From Streptomyces sp. CB01881 (GTDB taxonomy: Bacteria; Actinomycetota; Actinomycetes; Streptomycetales; Streptomycetaceae), in the NCBI RefSeq assembly GCF_002953255.1, contig NZ_CP026498.1, positions 6,141,756-6,205,755 on the forward strand: 64,000 nucleotides of DNA, read 5' to 3'. Both the position numbers and the translations under genes were made by a program. Below the pieces are notes generated by a model. It was not told where the DNA came from. It saw nothing but the letters and a program-made list of their open reading frames with translations, and made no database searches. Of the stretch, positions 35,194 to 43,002 are shown in pieces. Within the stretch, counting starts at the first letter, position 1. The number at the start of each line of letters is the position of its first letter.

Positions 35194-35304
35194 GACGGAC
35201 TCCCTCAGCTGTGCGACGGCCCCCGGTCCACCGTGCACCGCCTCCGGTCGCTCCGCACCCCGGCGACGGAGCCGTAGGACGTGTCCGGGGCGCCCCCGGA
35301 CGCC

Positions 35305-36264
35305 TCAGAACGCCGCCCGGACCTCACCCACCGGCACGCCGCCGCCGAACAGCGGGGCGGTGCCGATCCGCTCGACGGTGTCGTCCTGCGTCACGACCCC
35401 GAGCCGGCGCAGCCCGGCCGCCAGGACCGGCCCGCGGGCCCGCTCGGCGCCGTCGTCGATCTTGAAGGCGAGCGCCCGGCCGTCCGGCAGCGCCACCACC
35501 TGCACCGCCTCGGCGCCCATCTTGGACAGCGCCCCCGGCACCGCCCGCATCAGCCAGGTGTCGGCCCGGCGGGTGCCGGCCACGTACTCGGGGTGGGCGC
35601 GCATCGCGTCGGCCACCCGGCGCTGCGGGGTGCCCTCCGCGGCGAGCAGCAGCGCGCGGTAGCCGCGGGCCAGGCCGGTCAGGCTGACGGCCAGCAGCGG
35701 CGCGCCGCAGCCGTCCACCCCGGCGTGGGCCACCGGCTCGCCGGTGGCCTCCGTGAGGGCCTCCCGGGCGAGCTGCTGGACCGGGTGCGCCGGGTCGAGG
35801 TAGCTCCCAGTCGGCCAGCCGTTGGCGACGCAGGCGGCCAGCCAGCCGGCGTGCTTGCCGGAGCAGTCCATCAGGATCGGCGCGCGCTCGCCGCCGGACT
35901 TCAGGTGCAGTTCGGCCTCGGCCTCGTCCAGCGGGAGGTCCGCCGGGGTCTGCAGGGCGGACTCGTCCAGCCCGGCAGCGGCCAGGATCCGCCTCACGCC
36001 GTCACGGTGAAACGATTCTGCAGAGTGGCTGGACGCCGCCAGCGCCAGCAGCTCGCCCTCCAGCTCCAGGCCCGCCCGCAGCGTGGCCACCGCCTGGAAC
36101 GGCTTGGCGCACGACCGCGGGAAGACCGGGGCGTCGGGGGCGCCCAGGGCGAACTCGACCGAGCCGTCGGCGGCGAGCAGCACCAGCGAGCCGTGGTGCC
36201 GGCCCTCGGTGAAGCCTGAACGTATGACCTCGGCGAGGACGGGCAGAGCGGCGGGATGGGACAT
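35305..36264 (-). CDS. Asparaginase, Rhizobium etli type (class 3, 319 aa)
   Basis: L-asparaginase of the Asparaginase_II (thermolabile R. etli) family, with a serine beta-lactamase-like fold unlike E. coli asparaginases. Motifs: RSCAKPFQAV (SxxK), SSHSAESFH, MDCSGKHAGWLAAC and GVDGCGAPLLAVSL. ATG at 36264. Cytoplasmic, no signal peptide. Followed upstream on the same strand by rsiG, 74 bases apart. Confidence 0.9.
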   Translation of the reverse strand: MSHPAALPVLAEVIRSGFTEGRHHGSLVLLAADGSVEFALGAPDAPVFPRSCAKPFQAVATLRAGLELEGELLALAASSHSAESFHRDGVRRILAAAGLDESALQTPADLPLDEAEAELHLKSGGERAPILMDCSGKHAGWLAACVANGWPTGSYLDPAHPVQQLAREALTEATGEPVAHAGVDGCGAPLLAVSLTGLARGYRALLLAAEGTPQRRVADAMRAHPEYVAGTRRADTWLMRAVPGALSKMGAEAVQVVALPDGRALAFKIDDGAERARGPVLAAGLRRLGVVTQDDTVERIGTAPLFGGGVPVGEVRAAF

Positions 36265-36338
36265 GACGGAAGCCTTCCGGGGCGAGGGTGGGCCGGGGGC
36301 GAGCCGGGCCCTGCCCGCCCCCGGACGCGCTCACCCGG

Positions 36339-36998
36339 TCAGAGTGGGCCGCCTGCGAGCAGGTCCTCGACCCGTGCTTCCCCATCACGGTACCTGCGGG
36401 TGATCTCGGCGCTGCAGCCGTCCGCCGTCCGCAGCAGCAGCTGCCGCCGTCCGGACACCTCGCGCTCGTGCGCCCGCAAGCGGTCCAGCGCGGCCAGCAG
36501 CTCCGACTCCGGATGGGCGGCCAGGTCGGCCAGCTGGACGTCGCCCATCAGCTCGTCGGCCTCCAGCTGGGACTGGTGACCGCGCGGCGGCCCCAGCGTG
36601 ACGTGCCGGGCCGAGCGCCGCACCGTCGACGGCGCGTCGGTGAGGATGGCCGGCAGCCGGTCCAGCAGGGCGCCGCCCGCCGTGGCCTCGCCCCCCGCCG
36701 CCACCCGGACGGCGGAGCCCGGCCGGCGGTCCAGCTCGGCCCGGAGGATGTCCATCCGCCCGTGCAGCAGCCGCCGGAGGTAGGAGAGGTCGGCCTCCTG
36801 CTCCAGGGTCTCCCTGCGCAGGGTCCGCAGCTGCTCCAGGCCCAGCCCTTCCAGGTCGGGCTCCTCCGTCCCGCGCTCCGTCCCGCCGTCCGGCCCGCCC
36901 TCGGTCCCGCCGTCCGTCGGGCAGGCCCGGGCCCCCGCCGGTTCCGCGCCCCCGGGTGCCCGCCCCGACCGGTCCTGCGCCGCGCTGCTCGCGTCCAT
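36339..36998 (-). CDS. rsiG: RsiG-like c-di-GMP-dependent anti-sigma factor of WhiG (219 aa)
   Basis: RsiG with c-di-GMP sequesters the sporulation sigma factor WhiG. After a disordered Gly/Thr/Glu-rich N-terminus come long helices (LEGLGLEQLRTLRRETLEQ...) carrying the two-copy signature E-x3-S-x2-R-x3-Q-x3-D. Here copy 1 is E68, S72, R75, H79, D83 and copy 2 is E178, S182, R185, L189, D193: all positions fit except that Gln is His in one and Leu in the other. The surrounding sequence (SYLRRLL..RMDILRAEL; EREVSGRRQLLLRTADG) otherwise looks like the family. ATG at 36998. The cyclase in the same window could feed it. Confidence 0.82.
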   Translation of the reverse strand: MDASSAAQDRSGRAPGGAEPAGARACPTDGGTEGGPDGGTERGTEEPDLEGLGLEQLRTLRRETLEQEADLSYLRRLLHGRMDILRAELDRRPGSAVRVAAGGEATAGGALLDRLPAILTDAPSTVRRSARHVTLGPPRGHQSQLEADELMGDVQLADLAAHPESELLAALDRLRAHEREVSGRRQLLLRTADGCSAEITRRYRDGEARVEDLLAGGPL

Positions 36999-37534
36999 CA
37001 ACCAACCACCTGCCGTCGTCCGATCCCGCCCGCTCGCGGCACCCCGTCGCCTGCCGCTGGTCCGGCCCGTCCCCCGGCGGGCCGTCGCGCGCACCCGCCG
37101 CGCACACCCGTCCGTTGGCACGCCGGGGCGCCCCCGAAGGTTCCCGCCCCCGGGTGGCACCACCCGCCGGGGCGACACCACCAGAACGCCTGACCCATCG
37201 ACTCGACCGCCCGGCCGAACCCGAACCGAGCCCGGCGCGGCGGACCTCTGGCGCCCCGGACCCCTCGTACGGTCCCCCAGCGTGCCACCCCGCCCATCGC
37301 CGGTGCACCGCCCGTGCACCCGAACGGCCCCCTGGCGAACGGGGGTGGCTGATACGACCGGGGCTTTCCGCAGGAACAACGGCGCCCGGCCAGGCGCAGT
37401 CGCGCACCACCCGGCGCGCGCCGCAGTCGTACGCGCCCCCAGTCAGGAGCCTCCCCGGCGCCTCCCCGCGGACCTCCCGGGGGACCTCCCGGGGGGCCCG
37501 CGGGAGGCCCGGTCCGCTCCGGCACAATGGCCGC

Positions 37535-37975
37535 ATGCGAGCAGTGGTGCAGCGAGTGACCGAGGCCCGGGTGACCGTGGCCGGAGAGACCGTCGGCGCG
37601 ATCGAGGGGCCCGGACTCTGCGTCCTGGTCGGCGTCACGCACGACGACACCCCCGCCAAGGCCGCCCAGCTGGCCCGCAAACTCTGGACCCTGCGGCTGC
37701 TGGAGGCGGACGAGAACGGCGTCGAGCAGTCCTGCTCCGACCTGGCCGCCCCGCTGCTGGTGATCAGCCAGTTCACCCTCTACGGCGACGCCCGCAAGGG
37801 CCGCCGCCCCACCTGGAACGCCGCCGCCCCCGGCCCGGTCGCCGAGCCGCTGGTGGACGAGGTGGTCGCCCGGCTGCGCGAGCTCGGCGCCAAGGTGGAG
37901 ACCGGCCGGTTCGGGGCGGACATGCAGGTGGCGCTGGTGAACGACGGCCCGTTCACCGTCCTGGTCGAGGTCTGA
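37535..37975 (+). CDS. dtd: D-aminoacyl-tRNA deacylase (146 aa)
   Basis: Removes D-amino acids (and glycine mischarged on tRNA-Ala) from tRNA. MRAVVQRVTEARVTVAGE start, LLVISQFTLYGDARKGRRP with the SQFTLYG motif, and the Gly-cisPro motif in VNDGPFTV. Standard length, ATG at 37535. Its stop lies in the first unit of a 17-bp tandem repeat and it converges on ygfZ. Confidence 0.97.
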   Translation: MRAVVQRVTEARVTVAGETVGAIEGPGLCVLVGVTHDDTPAKAAQLARKLWTLRLLEADENGVEQSCSDLAAPLLVISQFTLYGDARKGRRPTWNAAAPGPVAEPLVDEVVARLRELGAKVETGRFGADMQVALVNDGPFTVLVEV

Positions 37976-38067
37976 CCAGCGTCGGGGTCTGACCTACTGC
38001 GGGGTCTGACCAGTGTCGGGGCCTGGCCTACTGGGGGGCCTGCCCTACGTCGGGGTCCGGCCTACTG
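37966..38067. repeat. 17-bp tandem repeat, six units, across the dtd and ygfZ 3' ends
   Basis: Six units of exactly 17 bases (37966, 37983, 38000, 38017, 38034, 38051), consensus CGGGGTCTGACCTACTG with variations. The dtd TGA lies in unit 1 and the ygfZ stop (CTA on this strand) in unit 6. Alternate units end ACTG and GCGT/GTGT/ACGT, so the ancestral duplication may have been of a 34-base pair of units. Confidence 0.95.
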
Positions 38068-39024
38068 CGGGACGATCACATCCTGCGTCCCCGGGACCGT
38101 CCCGGCCAGCAGCACCGCGTCCACCGGGACGTTCCGCTTGACCACGGCCAGCGCGATCGGTCCCAGCTCGTGGTGGCGCGCCGAGGACGTGACGACACCC
38201 AGCGCCCGGCCGTCCGGGTCCGAGGCCAGCCGCACCTCCGTCCCGTGCGGGGGCAGCACCTCCTCGGTGCCGTCCAGGTGCAGGAAGACCAGGCGGCGCG
38301 GCGGCCGGCCCAGGTTGTGCACCCGGGCGACCGTCTCCTGCCCGCGGTAGCAGCCCTTCTGCAGGTGGACGGCGGTCGACAGCCAGTCCACCTCGTGCGG
38401 GATGGTCCGGTGGTCGGTCTCGAAGCCGAGCCGGGGCCGGTGGGCCTCGATCCGCAGCGCCTCGTACGCCCAGACCCCGGCCGCCGGGCCGTAGCCCCCG
38501 GTCAGCGTCGCCAGCTCGGCCCGCGGCAGGAAGAGGTCCCGCCCGTAGGACAGCTCGCGCACCGCCGCCGCGCCCTCCGCCGAGGCGGTGGAACCGGCGG
38601 GCAGGTGCACCACCGCGTAGTCGGCGGTCGCGTCGGCGACCTCCACCCGGTAGAAGAACTTCATGCTCTCCAGGTAGCCGATCAGCGCCTGCGCGGTACC
38701 CGGCTCGACGTGCGCCCAGGTGGTGGTGCCGTCGTCGACCAGGTAGAGCGCGTGCTCGACGTGCCCGTTCGGGGAGAGCACCAGCGCCTCGGTGGCCTGC
38801 TGCGGCGGCAGCGCGCTGACGTGCTGGGTGAGCAGCAGGTGCAGCCAGGCCAGCCGGTCGTCGCCGGTGACGGTGAGCACGCCGCGGTGCGAGAGGTCGA
38901 CGAAGCCGGTGCCCTGCGCGAGGTTGCGTTGCTCGCGGAAGATGTCACCGTAGTGGGCGGCCACGCCCTCGTCGGTTCCCTCGGCGGGGACGGCACCGGG
39001 CAGCGCAAGCAGCGGGCTCTTCAT
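38062..39024 (-). CDS. ygfZ: Folate-binding YgfZ/GcvT-like protein (320 aa)
   Basis: COG0354 protein assisting assembly or repair of iron-sulfur enzymes through a folate. The signature KGCYRGQE is present (about residue 215), with DLSHRGVLTVTGDDRLAWLH at the N-terminus. ATG at 39024 (MKSPLL). It lies 10 bases downstream of nur on the same strand and is likely cotranscribed. Confidence 0.93.
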   Translation of the reverse strand: MKSPLLALPGAVPAEGTDEGVAAHYGDIFREQRNLAQGTGFVDLSHRGVLTVTGDDRLAWLHLLLTQHVSALPPQQATEALVLSPNGHVEHALYLVDDGTTTWAHVEPGTAQALIGYLESMKFFYRVEVADATADYAVVHLPAGSTASAEGAAAVRELSYGRDLFLPRAELATLTGGYGPAAGVWAYEALRIEAHRPRLGFETDHRTIPHEVDWLSTAVHLQKGCYRGQETVARVHNLGRPPRRLVFLHLDGTEEVLPPHGTEVRLASDPDGRALGVVTSSARHHELGPIALAVVKRNVPVDAVLLAGTVPGTQDVIVPQ

Positions 39025-39034
39025 ACCGGCCAGC

Positions 39035-39499
39035 TTACGACTGGCCCCCGGCGCGCTTGGCGGTGCAGTCGGCACAGCGGCCGAAGATGGCGAAGTGCTT
39101 GAGGTCGGTGTCGAAGCCGTGCTGTTCACGCAGGCTCTCGATCAGCGGCCGGGCGATCTCCGTCCCGGTCTCGGTGACCTGGTCGCAGTCCCGGCAGACC
39201 AGGTGCAGGTGGTGGTGACGGCCGGCCAGGTGGTACGTCGGGGCGCCGTGGCCGAGGTGCGCGTGGGAGACCAGGCCCAGCTCCTCCAGCAGCTCCAGGG
39301 TCCGGTAGACGGTGGAGATGTTGATGCCGCTGGCGGTCTGCCGGACGTGGCAGAGGATGTCGTCCGGGGTCGCGTGGTCGAGGGCGTCGACCGCCTCCAG
39401 CACGAGCTGGCGCTGGGGCGTCAGCCGATAGCCGCGCTCGCGCAGGTCGGCCTTCCAGTCGCCGGAGAGCTGCCAGTCGGTGGTGCCGGTGTCCGCCAC
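39035..39499 (-). CDS. nur: Nickel uptake regulator Nur, Fur family (154 aa)
   Basis: Fur-type winged-helix repressor with metal-binding dimerisation domain. LRERGYRLTPQRQLVLEAVD and GINISTVYRTLELLEELGLVSHAHLGHGAPTYHL form the DNA-binding part; HHHLHLVCRDC and the later CADC supply metal ligands. It is closest, from memory, to S. coelicolor Nur, which uses nickel to repress nickel transport and the Fe-SOD. GTG at 39499; an ATG at 39535 also fits. Confidence 0.85.
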   Translation of the reverse strand: MADTGTTDWQLSGDWKADLRERGYRLTPQRQLVLEAVDALDHATPDDILCHVRQTASGINISTVYRTLELLEELGLVSHAHLGHGAPTYHLAGRHHHLHLVCRDCDQVTETGTEIARPLIESLREQHGFDTDLKHFAIFGRCADCTAKRAGGQS

Positions 39500-39537
39500 G
39501 GTGCTGTCCCTGCCAAGGTCGGGGTCCTGAGGCAAGT

Positions 39538-39566
39538 GTAGGGACCGGCCGGTGGCCGGTCCCTAC
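39538..39566 (-). terminator. Terminator between the nitrobindin-like gene and nur
   Basis: GTAGGGACCGGCC / GGCCGGTCCCTAC, 13-bp perfect stem, 3-base loop (GGT), 80 bases beyond the stop of the nitrobindin-like gene. Confidence 0.85.
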
Positions 39567-39606
39567 CTCATGCGCGTGAGCTGTGCCCGGCGGGCTGCGC
39601 CCGGCC

Positions 39607-39648
39607 GGGGGCCGTGCTCAGCGGGCCGTGATCAACGGGCCGTGATCA
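39607..39648. repeat. 14-bp tandem repeat at the 3' end of the nitrobindin-like gene
   Basis: GCGGGCCGTGATCA (39621-39634) and ACGGGCCGTGATCA (39635-39648), preceded by a degenerate copy ending GGGCCGTGCTCA (to 39620). The TGA stop (TCA on this strand) ends the unit at 39648, and each copy repeats it. Confidence 0.9.
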
Positions 39649-40230
39649 GCGGAAGAACGCGATGCCGTCATCCGGCAGGTCGTTGATGTCCTTGATCAGC
39701 TGCGCCGGGCTCAGCACCTTCTTCAGCTGCGCCGACATGTACGGGCGCAGCGGCACCTCGGGCGCGGCCTTCTCGCCGACCCAGAGCAGCTCGTCGTTGA
39801 CGAAGCCGTACAGGCGCTTGCCGCCGGAGTACGGCGCCGAGCCCTCGATCCGGGCCACCGCGTCGGTGGACACGTCGATCTGCGGCTTGCCGTCGGCCAG
39901 CTCGCCGTACCAGATCTCGACGGTGCCGTCGTCACGGACGGAGGAGATCTCGATGCCCCGGACACCGCTGGTGCCGTCGTGGTTGCTGGTGATGCGCCAG
40001 AACGAGTGCTCGTTCTCCAGCGGGCGGACCTTCTCGCCCTCGTTGTCCAGCACCCAGGTGCGGGAGCGGAACTCCAGGAAGGGCCGGCCGTCGTGCCGGA
40101 AGACGACCTCCTGGCCGAAGTTGCACTTCTCCGTGCCGGGGAAGTCGTAGACGCCCGCGCCTTCCCAGGTACCGAGGAGGAAGGCGAGCGGAACGACGTC
40201 CTTGTGGAGGTCAGAGGGGATCTCGATCAT
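39646..40230 (-). CDS. Nitrobindin/FABP-like heme-binding beta-barrel protein (194 aa)
   Basis: All-beta barrel of the nitrobindin (THAP4-like) family, which binds heme and interacts with NO or peroxynitrite. Landmarks: LAFLLGTWEGAGVYDFPG (GTWEGxG), FLEFRSRTWVLDNEGEKV, ENEHSFWRI. ATG at 40230; GTG at 40242 is an alternative. It lies downstream of a 35-aa membrane protein gene on the same strand. Confidence 0.85.
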   Translation of the reverse strand: MIEIPSDLHKDVVPLAFLLGTWEGAGVYDFPGTEKCNFGQEVVFRHDGRPFLEFRSRTWVLDNEGEKVRPLENEHSFWRITSNHDGTSGVRGIEISSVRDDGTVEIWYGELADGKPQIDVSTDAVARIEGSAPYSGGKRLYGFVNDELLWVGEKAAPEVPLRPYMSAQLKKVLSPAQLIKDINDLPDDGIAFFR

Positions 40231-40282
40231 GTTCCTGGTCACTGTCGTCGGTGTGGGTCTGCTTCAACCGTACGGCAGCGGA

Positions 40283-40390
40283 TCAGCGCTGGCCCTGGTA
40301 CAGCTTCATCACCGAGAAGATGGCGAACCAGGTGATCAGCACGGCCATGAGGGCCAGCAGACCGTCGAAGAAGATTTCCAGACCGGACAC
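40283..40390 (-). CDS. Small single-helix membrane protein (35 aa)
   Basis: GTG at 40390 with SD GGGAG 6 bases upstream; TGA at 40283-40285. The peptide starts MSGLEIFFDGLL, has one strongly hydrophobic helix (about residues 10-28, ALMAVLITWFAIFSVM) and a short basic C-terminus KLYQGQR. Codon use is typical of the genome (almost all third positions G or C). I recall similar short ORFs at this place in other streptomycetes. Function unknown. Confidence 0.75.
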   Translation of the reverse strand: MSGLEIFFDGLLALMAVLITWFAIFSVMKLYQGQR

Positions 40391-40503
40391 GGGGGGCTCC
40401 CAGGGCGGCGACAGTGTGGGTGGATTTTGCTGCGCTCACTCTATCCGCCGGGTGTCGACGGGTCTCGGTGAGCCCCACCACGTCGGCGATCTAGGGTGTC
40501 GGC

Positions 40504-40887
40504 ATGTCGTCGAACGCATCGCAGAGCGCGAAGAAGCTCGTCATCAAGGTCACCGCCGGGGCGGACGCGCCGGAGCGCTGTTCGCAGGCCTTCACGGTGG
40601 CGGCGGTCGCCGTCGCCAGCGGGATCGAGGTCTCGCTCTGGCTGACCGGGGAGTCGTCCTGGTTCGCGCTGCCCGGGCGCGCCGCGGAGTTCGAGCTGCC
40701 GCACGCGGCGCCGCTGCCGGACCTCCTGGAGTCGGTCCTGGCGGCTGGGACCGTCACCCTCTGCACCCAGTGCGCGGCGCGGCGCGGGATCGAGCAGAAG
40801 GACACCGTCGAGGGTGTCCGCATCGCGGGCGCCCAGGTCTTCGTCAGCGAGATCACGGCCGACGGCGTCCAGGCACTCGTCTACTGA
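40504..40887 (+). CDS. DsrE/DsrF-like protein (127 aa)
   Basis: Small Rossmann-like DsrE family protein (sulfur relay or predicted peroxiredoxin-like). KKLVIKVTAGADAPERCSQAFTVAAVAVASGIEVSLWLTGESSW and the Cys pair TLCTQCAARRGI, candidate persulfide carriers. ATG at 40504. Its end overlaps the convergent DUF3099 gene by 7 bases. Confidence 0.85.
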   Translation: MSSNASQSAKKLVIKVTAGADAPERCSQAFTVAAVAVASGIEVSLWLTGESSWFALPGRAAEFELPHAAPLPDLLESVLAAGTVTLCTQCAARRGIEQKDTVEGVRIAGAQVFVSEITADGVQALVY

Positions 40888-41198
40888 CGCCCCCACGGGC
40901 CGGGGCCGTTCCGGTCGGGGCGGTCCTGATCGGGTCGGTCCCGGTCGGGGCGGTCCCGGTCATGGCCGGGGTCGTCCCACTTCGGGTCGTCCCAGCGCGG
41001 GTCGTTCCACCAGTCGTCCTCCGGGTCCCGCTTGTTGGCGAAGACCGCGGCGGCCGGGGGGATGACCATCGCGACCAGGCACATGCCGATCGCGGCGGGC
41101 ACGGACCAGAACCGGACCGCGCCCCAGGCCAGCACGAACAGCCCGAGGCAGACGGCCATCATGGCGAAGTAGTAGCGGTGGCGCCGGCGTGCCTGCAC
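40881..41198 (-). CDS. DUF3099 membrane protein (105 aa)
   Basis: Two transmembrane helices (FAMMAVCLGLFVLAWGAV; AIGMCLVAMVIPPAAAVF) followed by a highly charged C-terminal tail with WDDP and DRPDRD repeats. GTG at 41198. Tail repeats arise from a CGGTCGGG-type nucleotide repeat at 40905-40960. Function unknown; overlaps the DsrE gene end. Confidence 0.82.
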   Translation of the reverse strand: MQARRRHRYYFAMMAVCLGLFVLAWGAVRFWSVPAAIGMCLVAMVIPPAAAVFANKRDPEDDWWNDPRWDDPKWDDPGHDRDRPDRDRPDQDRPDRNGPGPWGRQ

Positions 41199-41213
41199 GG
41201 TTCCACGGTATGC

Positions 41214-41244
41214 CCGAGGGCCCCTGCTCGGCAGGGGCCCTCGG
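41214..41244 (-). terminator. Terminator of the rhodanese-DUF1416 operon
   Basis: CCGAGGGCCCCTGC / GCAGGGGCCCTCGG, 14-bp perfect stem, 3-base loop, 31 bases beyond the DUF1416 stop. Confidence 0.9.
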
Positions 41245-41275
41245 TGACCCGCCCGTCGTACTCGCGGGGGTGGGA

Positions 41276-41566
41276 TCAGACCGCGATCGCGACCTCGGTC
41301 AGGTTTCCCTGGGAGGCGACCACCTGGCGGTCCACGGTCTGGCCCGGGACCAGCGCACGCAGCGTCCACTTGCCCGGGCGGGCGAAGAACCGGAACTGGC
41401 CGGTCGCCGAGGTGGGCACCTCGGCCGTGAACTCGCCGCCCTCGTCGAGCAGCCGGACGTAGCCGTTGACCGGCTCGCCGTCTCGGGTCACGGAACCCTG
41501 GATGATCGTCTCGTTCGCCACGTCAACTCCTGCCAGGTCCGGGCCGCCGGCCTTCGCACCGCACAT
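41276..41566 (-). CDS. DUF1416 protein (96 aa)
   Basis: Small carboxypeptidase-regulatory-like beta-sandwich: IIQGSVTRDGEPVNGYVRLLDEGGEFTAEV, TGQFRFFARPGKWTLRALVPG. Starts MCGAKAGG with a Cys at position 2. Nearly always follows a thiosulfate sulfurtransferase gene in actinobacteria, as here (40 bases apart), so it is probably a partner in sulfur transfer (inference). Confidence 0.88.
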   Translation of the reverse strand: MCGAKAGGPDLAGVDVANETIIQGSVTRDGEPVNGYVRLLDEGGEFTAEVPTSATGQFRFFARPGKWTLRALVPGQTVDRQVVASQGNLTEVAIAV

Positions 41567-41606
41567 GTCTTGTCTTCCCTTCCGACTTACGGTTTCGAGC
41601 CGTGGC

Positions 41607-42440
41607 TCAGTTGCCGAGCTCGATCGGCACGCCCACGAGGCTGCCGTACTCGGTCCACGAACCGTCGTAGTTCTTCACGTTCTCCTGGCCGAGCAGCTCG
41701 TGCAGCACGAACCAGGTGAGCGCGGAGCGCTCGCCGATGCGGCAGTAGGCGATGGTGTCCTTCGCCAGGTCGATGCCCTCGGCCTCGTACAGCGCCTTGA
41801 GCTCGTCGTCGCTCTTGAAGGTGCCGTCGTCGTTGGCGTTCTTGGCCCACGGGATGTTGCGGGCGCTCGGCACGTGGCCGGGGCGCTGCGACTGCTCCTG
41901 CGGGAGGTGGGCCGGGGCGAGCAGCTTGCCGGAGAACTCGTCGGGCGAGCGCACGTCGACCAGGTTCAGGTTGCCGATGGCGGCGACCACGTCGTCGCGG
42001 AAGGCGCGGATCGAGGAGTCGGCGGCCTGCGCCTTGTACTCGGTCGCGGCGCGGGCCGGCACCTCGGAGACCAGGTCGCGGGAGTCCAGCTCCCACTTCT
42101 TGCGGCCGCCGTCCAGCAGGCGGACGTCACCGTGGCCGTACAGCTTGAAGTACCAGTAGGCGTACGAGGCGAACCAGTTGTTGTTGCCGCCGTAGAGGAC
42201 GACGGTGTCGTCGTTGGCGATGCCCTTGGCGCTGAGCAGCGCCTCGAACCCGGCCTGGTCGATGAAGTCGCGGCGGACCGGGTCCTGGAGGTCGCTCTTC
42301 CAGTCGATCCGGATGGCGTTGCGGATGTGGTTCTTCTCGTACGCGGAGGTGTCCTCGTCGACCTCGACGATGGCAACCTTCGGGTCGTCCAGGTGGGCCT
42401 GGACCCAGTCGGCGTCGACCAGGACGTCGCTGCGGCTCAT
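41607..42440 (-). CDS. sseA: Thiosulfate/3-mercaptopyruvate sulfurtransferase (rhodanese, 277 aa)
   Basis: Two rhodanese domains; the C-terminal one is active with the persulfide Cys in IAYCRIGERSALTW. The N-terminal domain has VLYGGNNNWFASYAYWYFKLYGHGDVRLLDGG. ATG at 42440. First structural gene after a Cys-rich leader peptide 255 bases upstream, and followed by DUF1416. It probably makes or handles sulfane sulfur for cysteine supply or detoxification. Confidence 0.93.
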   Translation of the reverse strand: MSRSDVLVDADWVQAHLDDPKVAIVEVDEDTSAYEKNHIRNAIRIDWKSDLQDPVRRDFIDQAGFEALLSAKGIANDDTVVLYGGNNNWFASYAYWYFKLYGHGDVRLLDGGRKKWELDSRDLVSEVPARAATEYKAQAADSSIRAFRDDVVAAIGNLNLVDVRSPDEFSGKLLAPAHLPQEQSQRPGHVPSARNIPWAKNANDDGTFKSDDELKALYEAEGIDLAKDTIAYCRIGERSALTWFVLHELLGQENVKNYDGSWTEYGSLVGVPIELGN

Positions 42441-42695
42441 GGTGGTGTTCTCCATCCGGGGGCGGTTTGCGGAAGGTGCTGCTGGAGGGGTCCCCCGGCC
42501 GGAGGCTGGGGAGTGTGCTGCGGGTCGCCCGACAGCGGCCGGTCCGAACTCTCGTCCGAATGCTGGGACGGGAGGGGGTCTGCGGTGCGGCCGGGCGGTG
42601 GTCTGCGACGGGCAGCGGCGACGGCGGCCCCGAAATCCGGGCCAGTCACCTGGGGAATCGGCGGCGGGCTTCAACGGCCCTGCCAAGACGCCGAG

Positions 42696-42776
42696 TTAGC
42701 GCATTCGACACAGACAGGCGGCCACGCGGCACAGGTCTACCGCCCGCCGCTTCGTGAGGTCCGTCTGTCGCTTCAT
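42696..42776 (-). CDS. Cys-rich leader peptide of the rhodanese operon (26 aa)
   Basis: ATG at 42776, TAA at 42698. The peptide starts MKRQTDLTKRRAVDL and ends with a segment having three Cys codons (TGC, TGT, TGT) in nine residues (LCRVAACLCRM). Short peptides of this kind precede sulfur genes in streptomycetes and mycobacteria and are proposed to sense cysteine or Cys-tRNA by ribosome stalling. No SD: the -10 box lies 7 bases before ATG, so the mRNA is leaderless or nearly so. The 255 bases to sseA contain GC-rich hairpins (for example around 42480-42530) that could attenuate. Confidence 0.85.
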   Translation of the reverse strand: MKRQTDLTKRRAVDLCRVAACLCRMR

Positions 42777-42783
42777 GCCGACG

Positions 42784-42813
42784 ATGCTAGGGACACCGGG
42801 CGCCCGCTGTCAT
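42784..42813 (-). promoter_or_regulatory. Promoter of the leader peptide/rhodanese operon
   Basis: On the minus strand ATGACA (42813-42808), 18-base spacer, TAGCAT (42789-42784). The start point would fall at or one base before the leader ATG. Confidence 0.65.
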
Positions 42814-42819
42814 CAGCGT

Positions 42820-42854
42820 ATCGAATTTTGAGACCAGATGAATCGAATGCTGAG
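42820..42854 (-). promoter_or_regulatory. Two direct repeats just upstream of the -35 box
   Basis: ATCGAATNNTGAG at 42820-42832 and 42842-42854 (top strand), 22 bases apart, i.e. two helical turns, starting 7 bases upstream of the -35. The placement suggests an activator site; the regulator is unknown. The rest of 42855-43002 holds nothing recognised. Confidence 0.6.
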
Positions 42855-43002
42855 ATTTGAGGATTCCATGGGCGGCGGAAACCGGCCAACGGCCGTTCGG
42901 AGGTCCGCACAGGAGCAGGAACGACACCGCTCCGCGGCCGGCGCTGGACAGCGCGTCTCGCGGAGCGGAATGGTCGGTGGGTAGGGCCGTGGACGGCCGC
43001 GG

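Noticed and set aside
40905..40960. GGTCGGGGCGGTC-type repeats
   Set aside because: They encode the Asp-Arg-Pro tail of the DUF3099 protein and show no independent signal.
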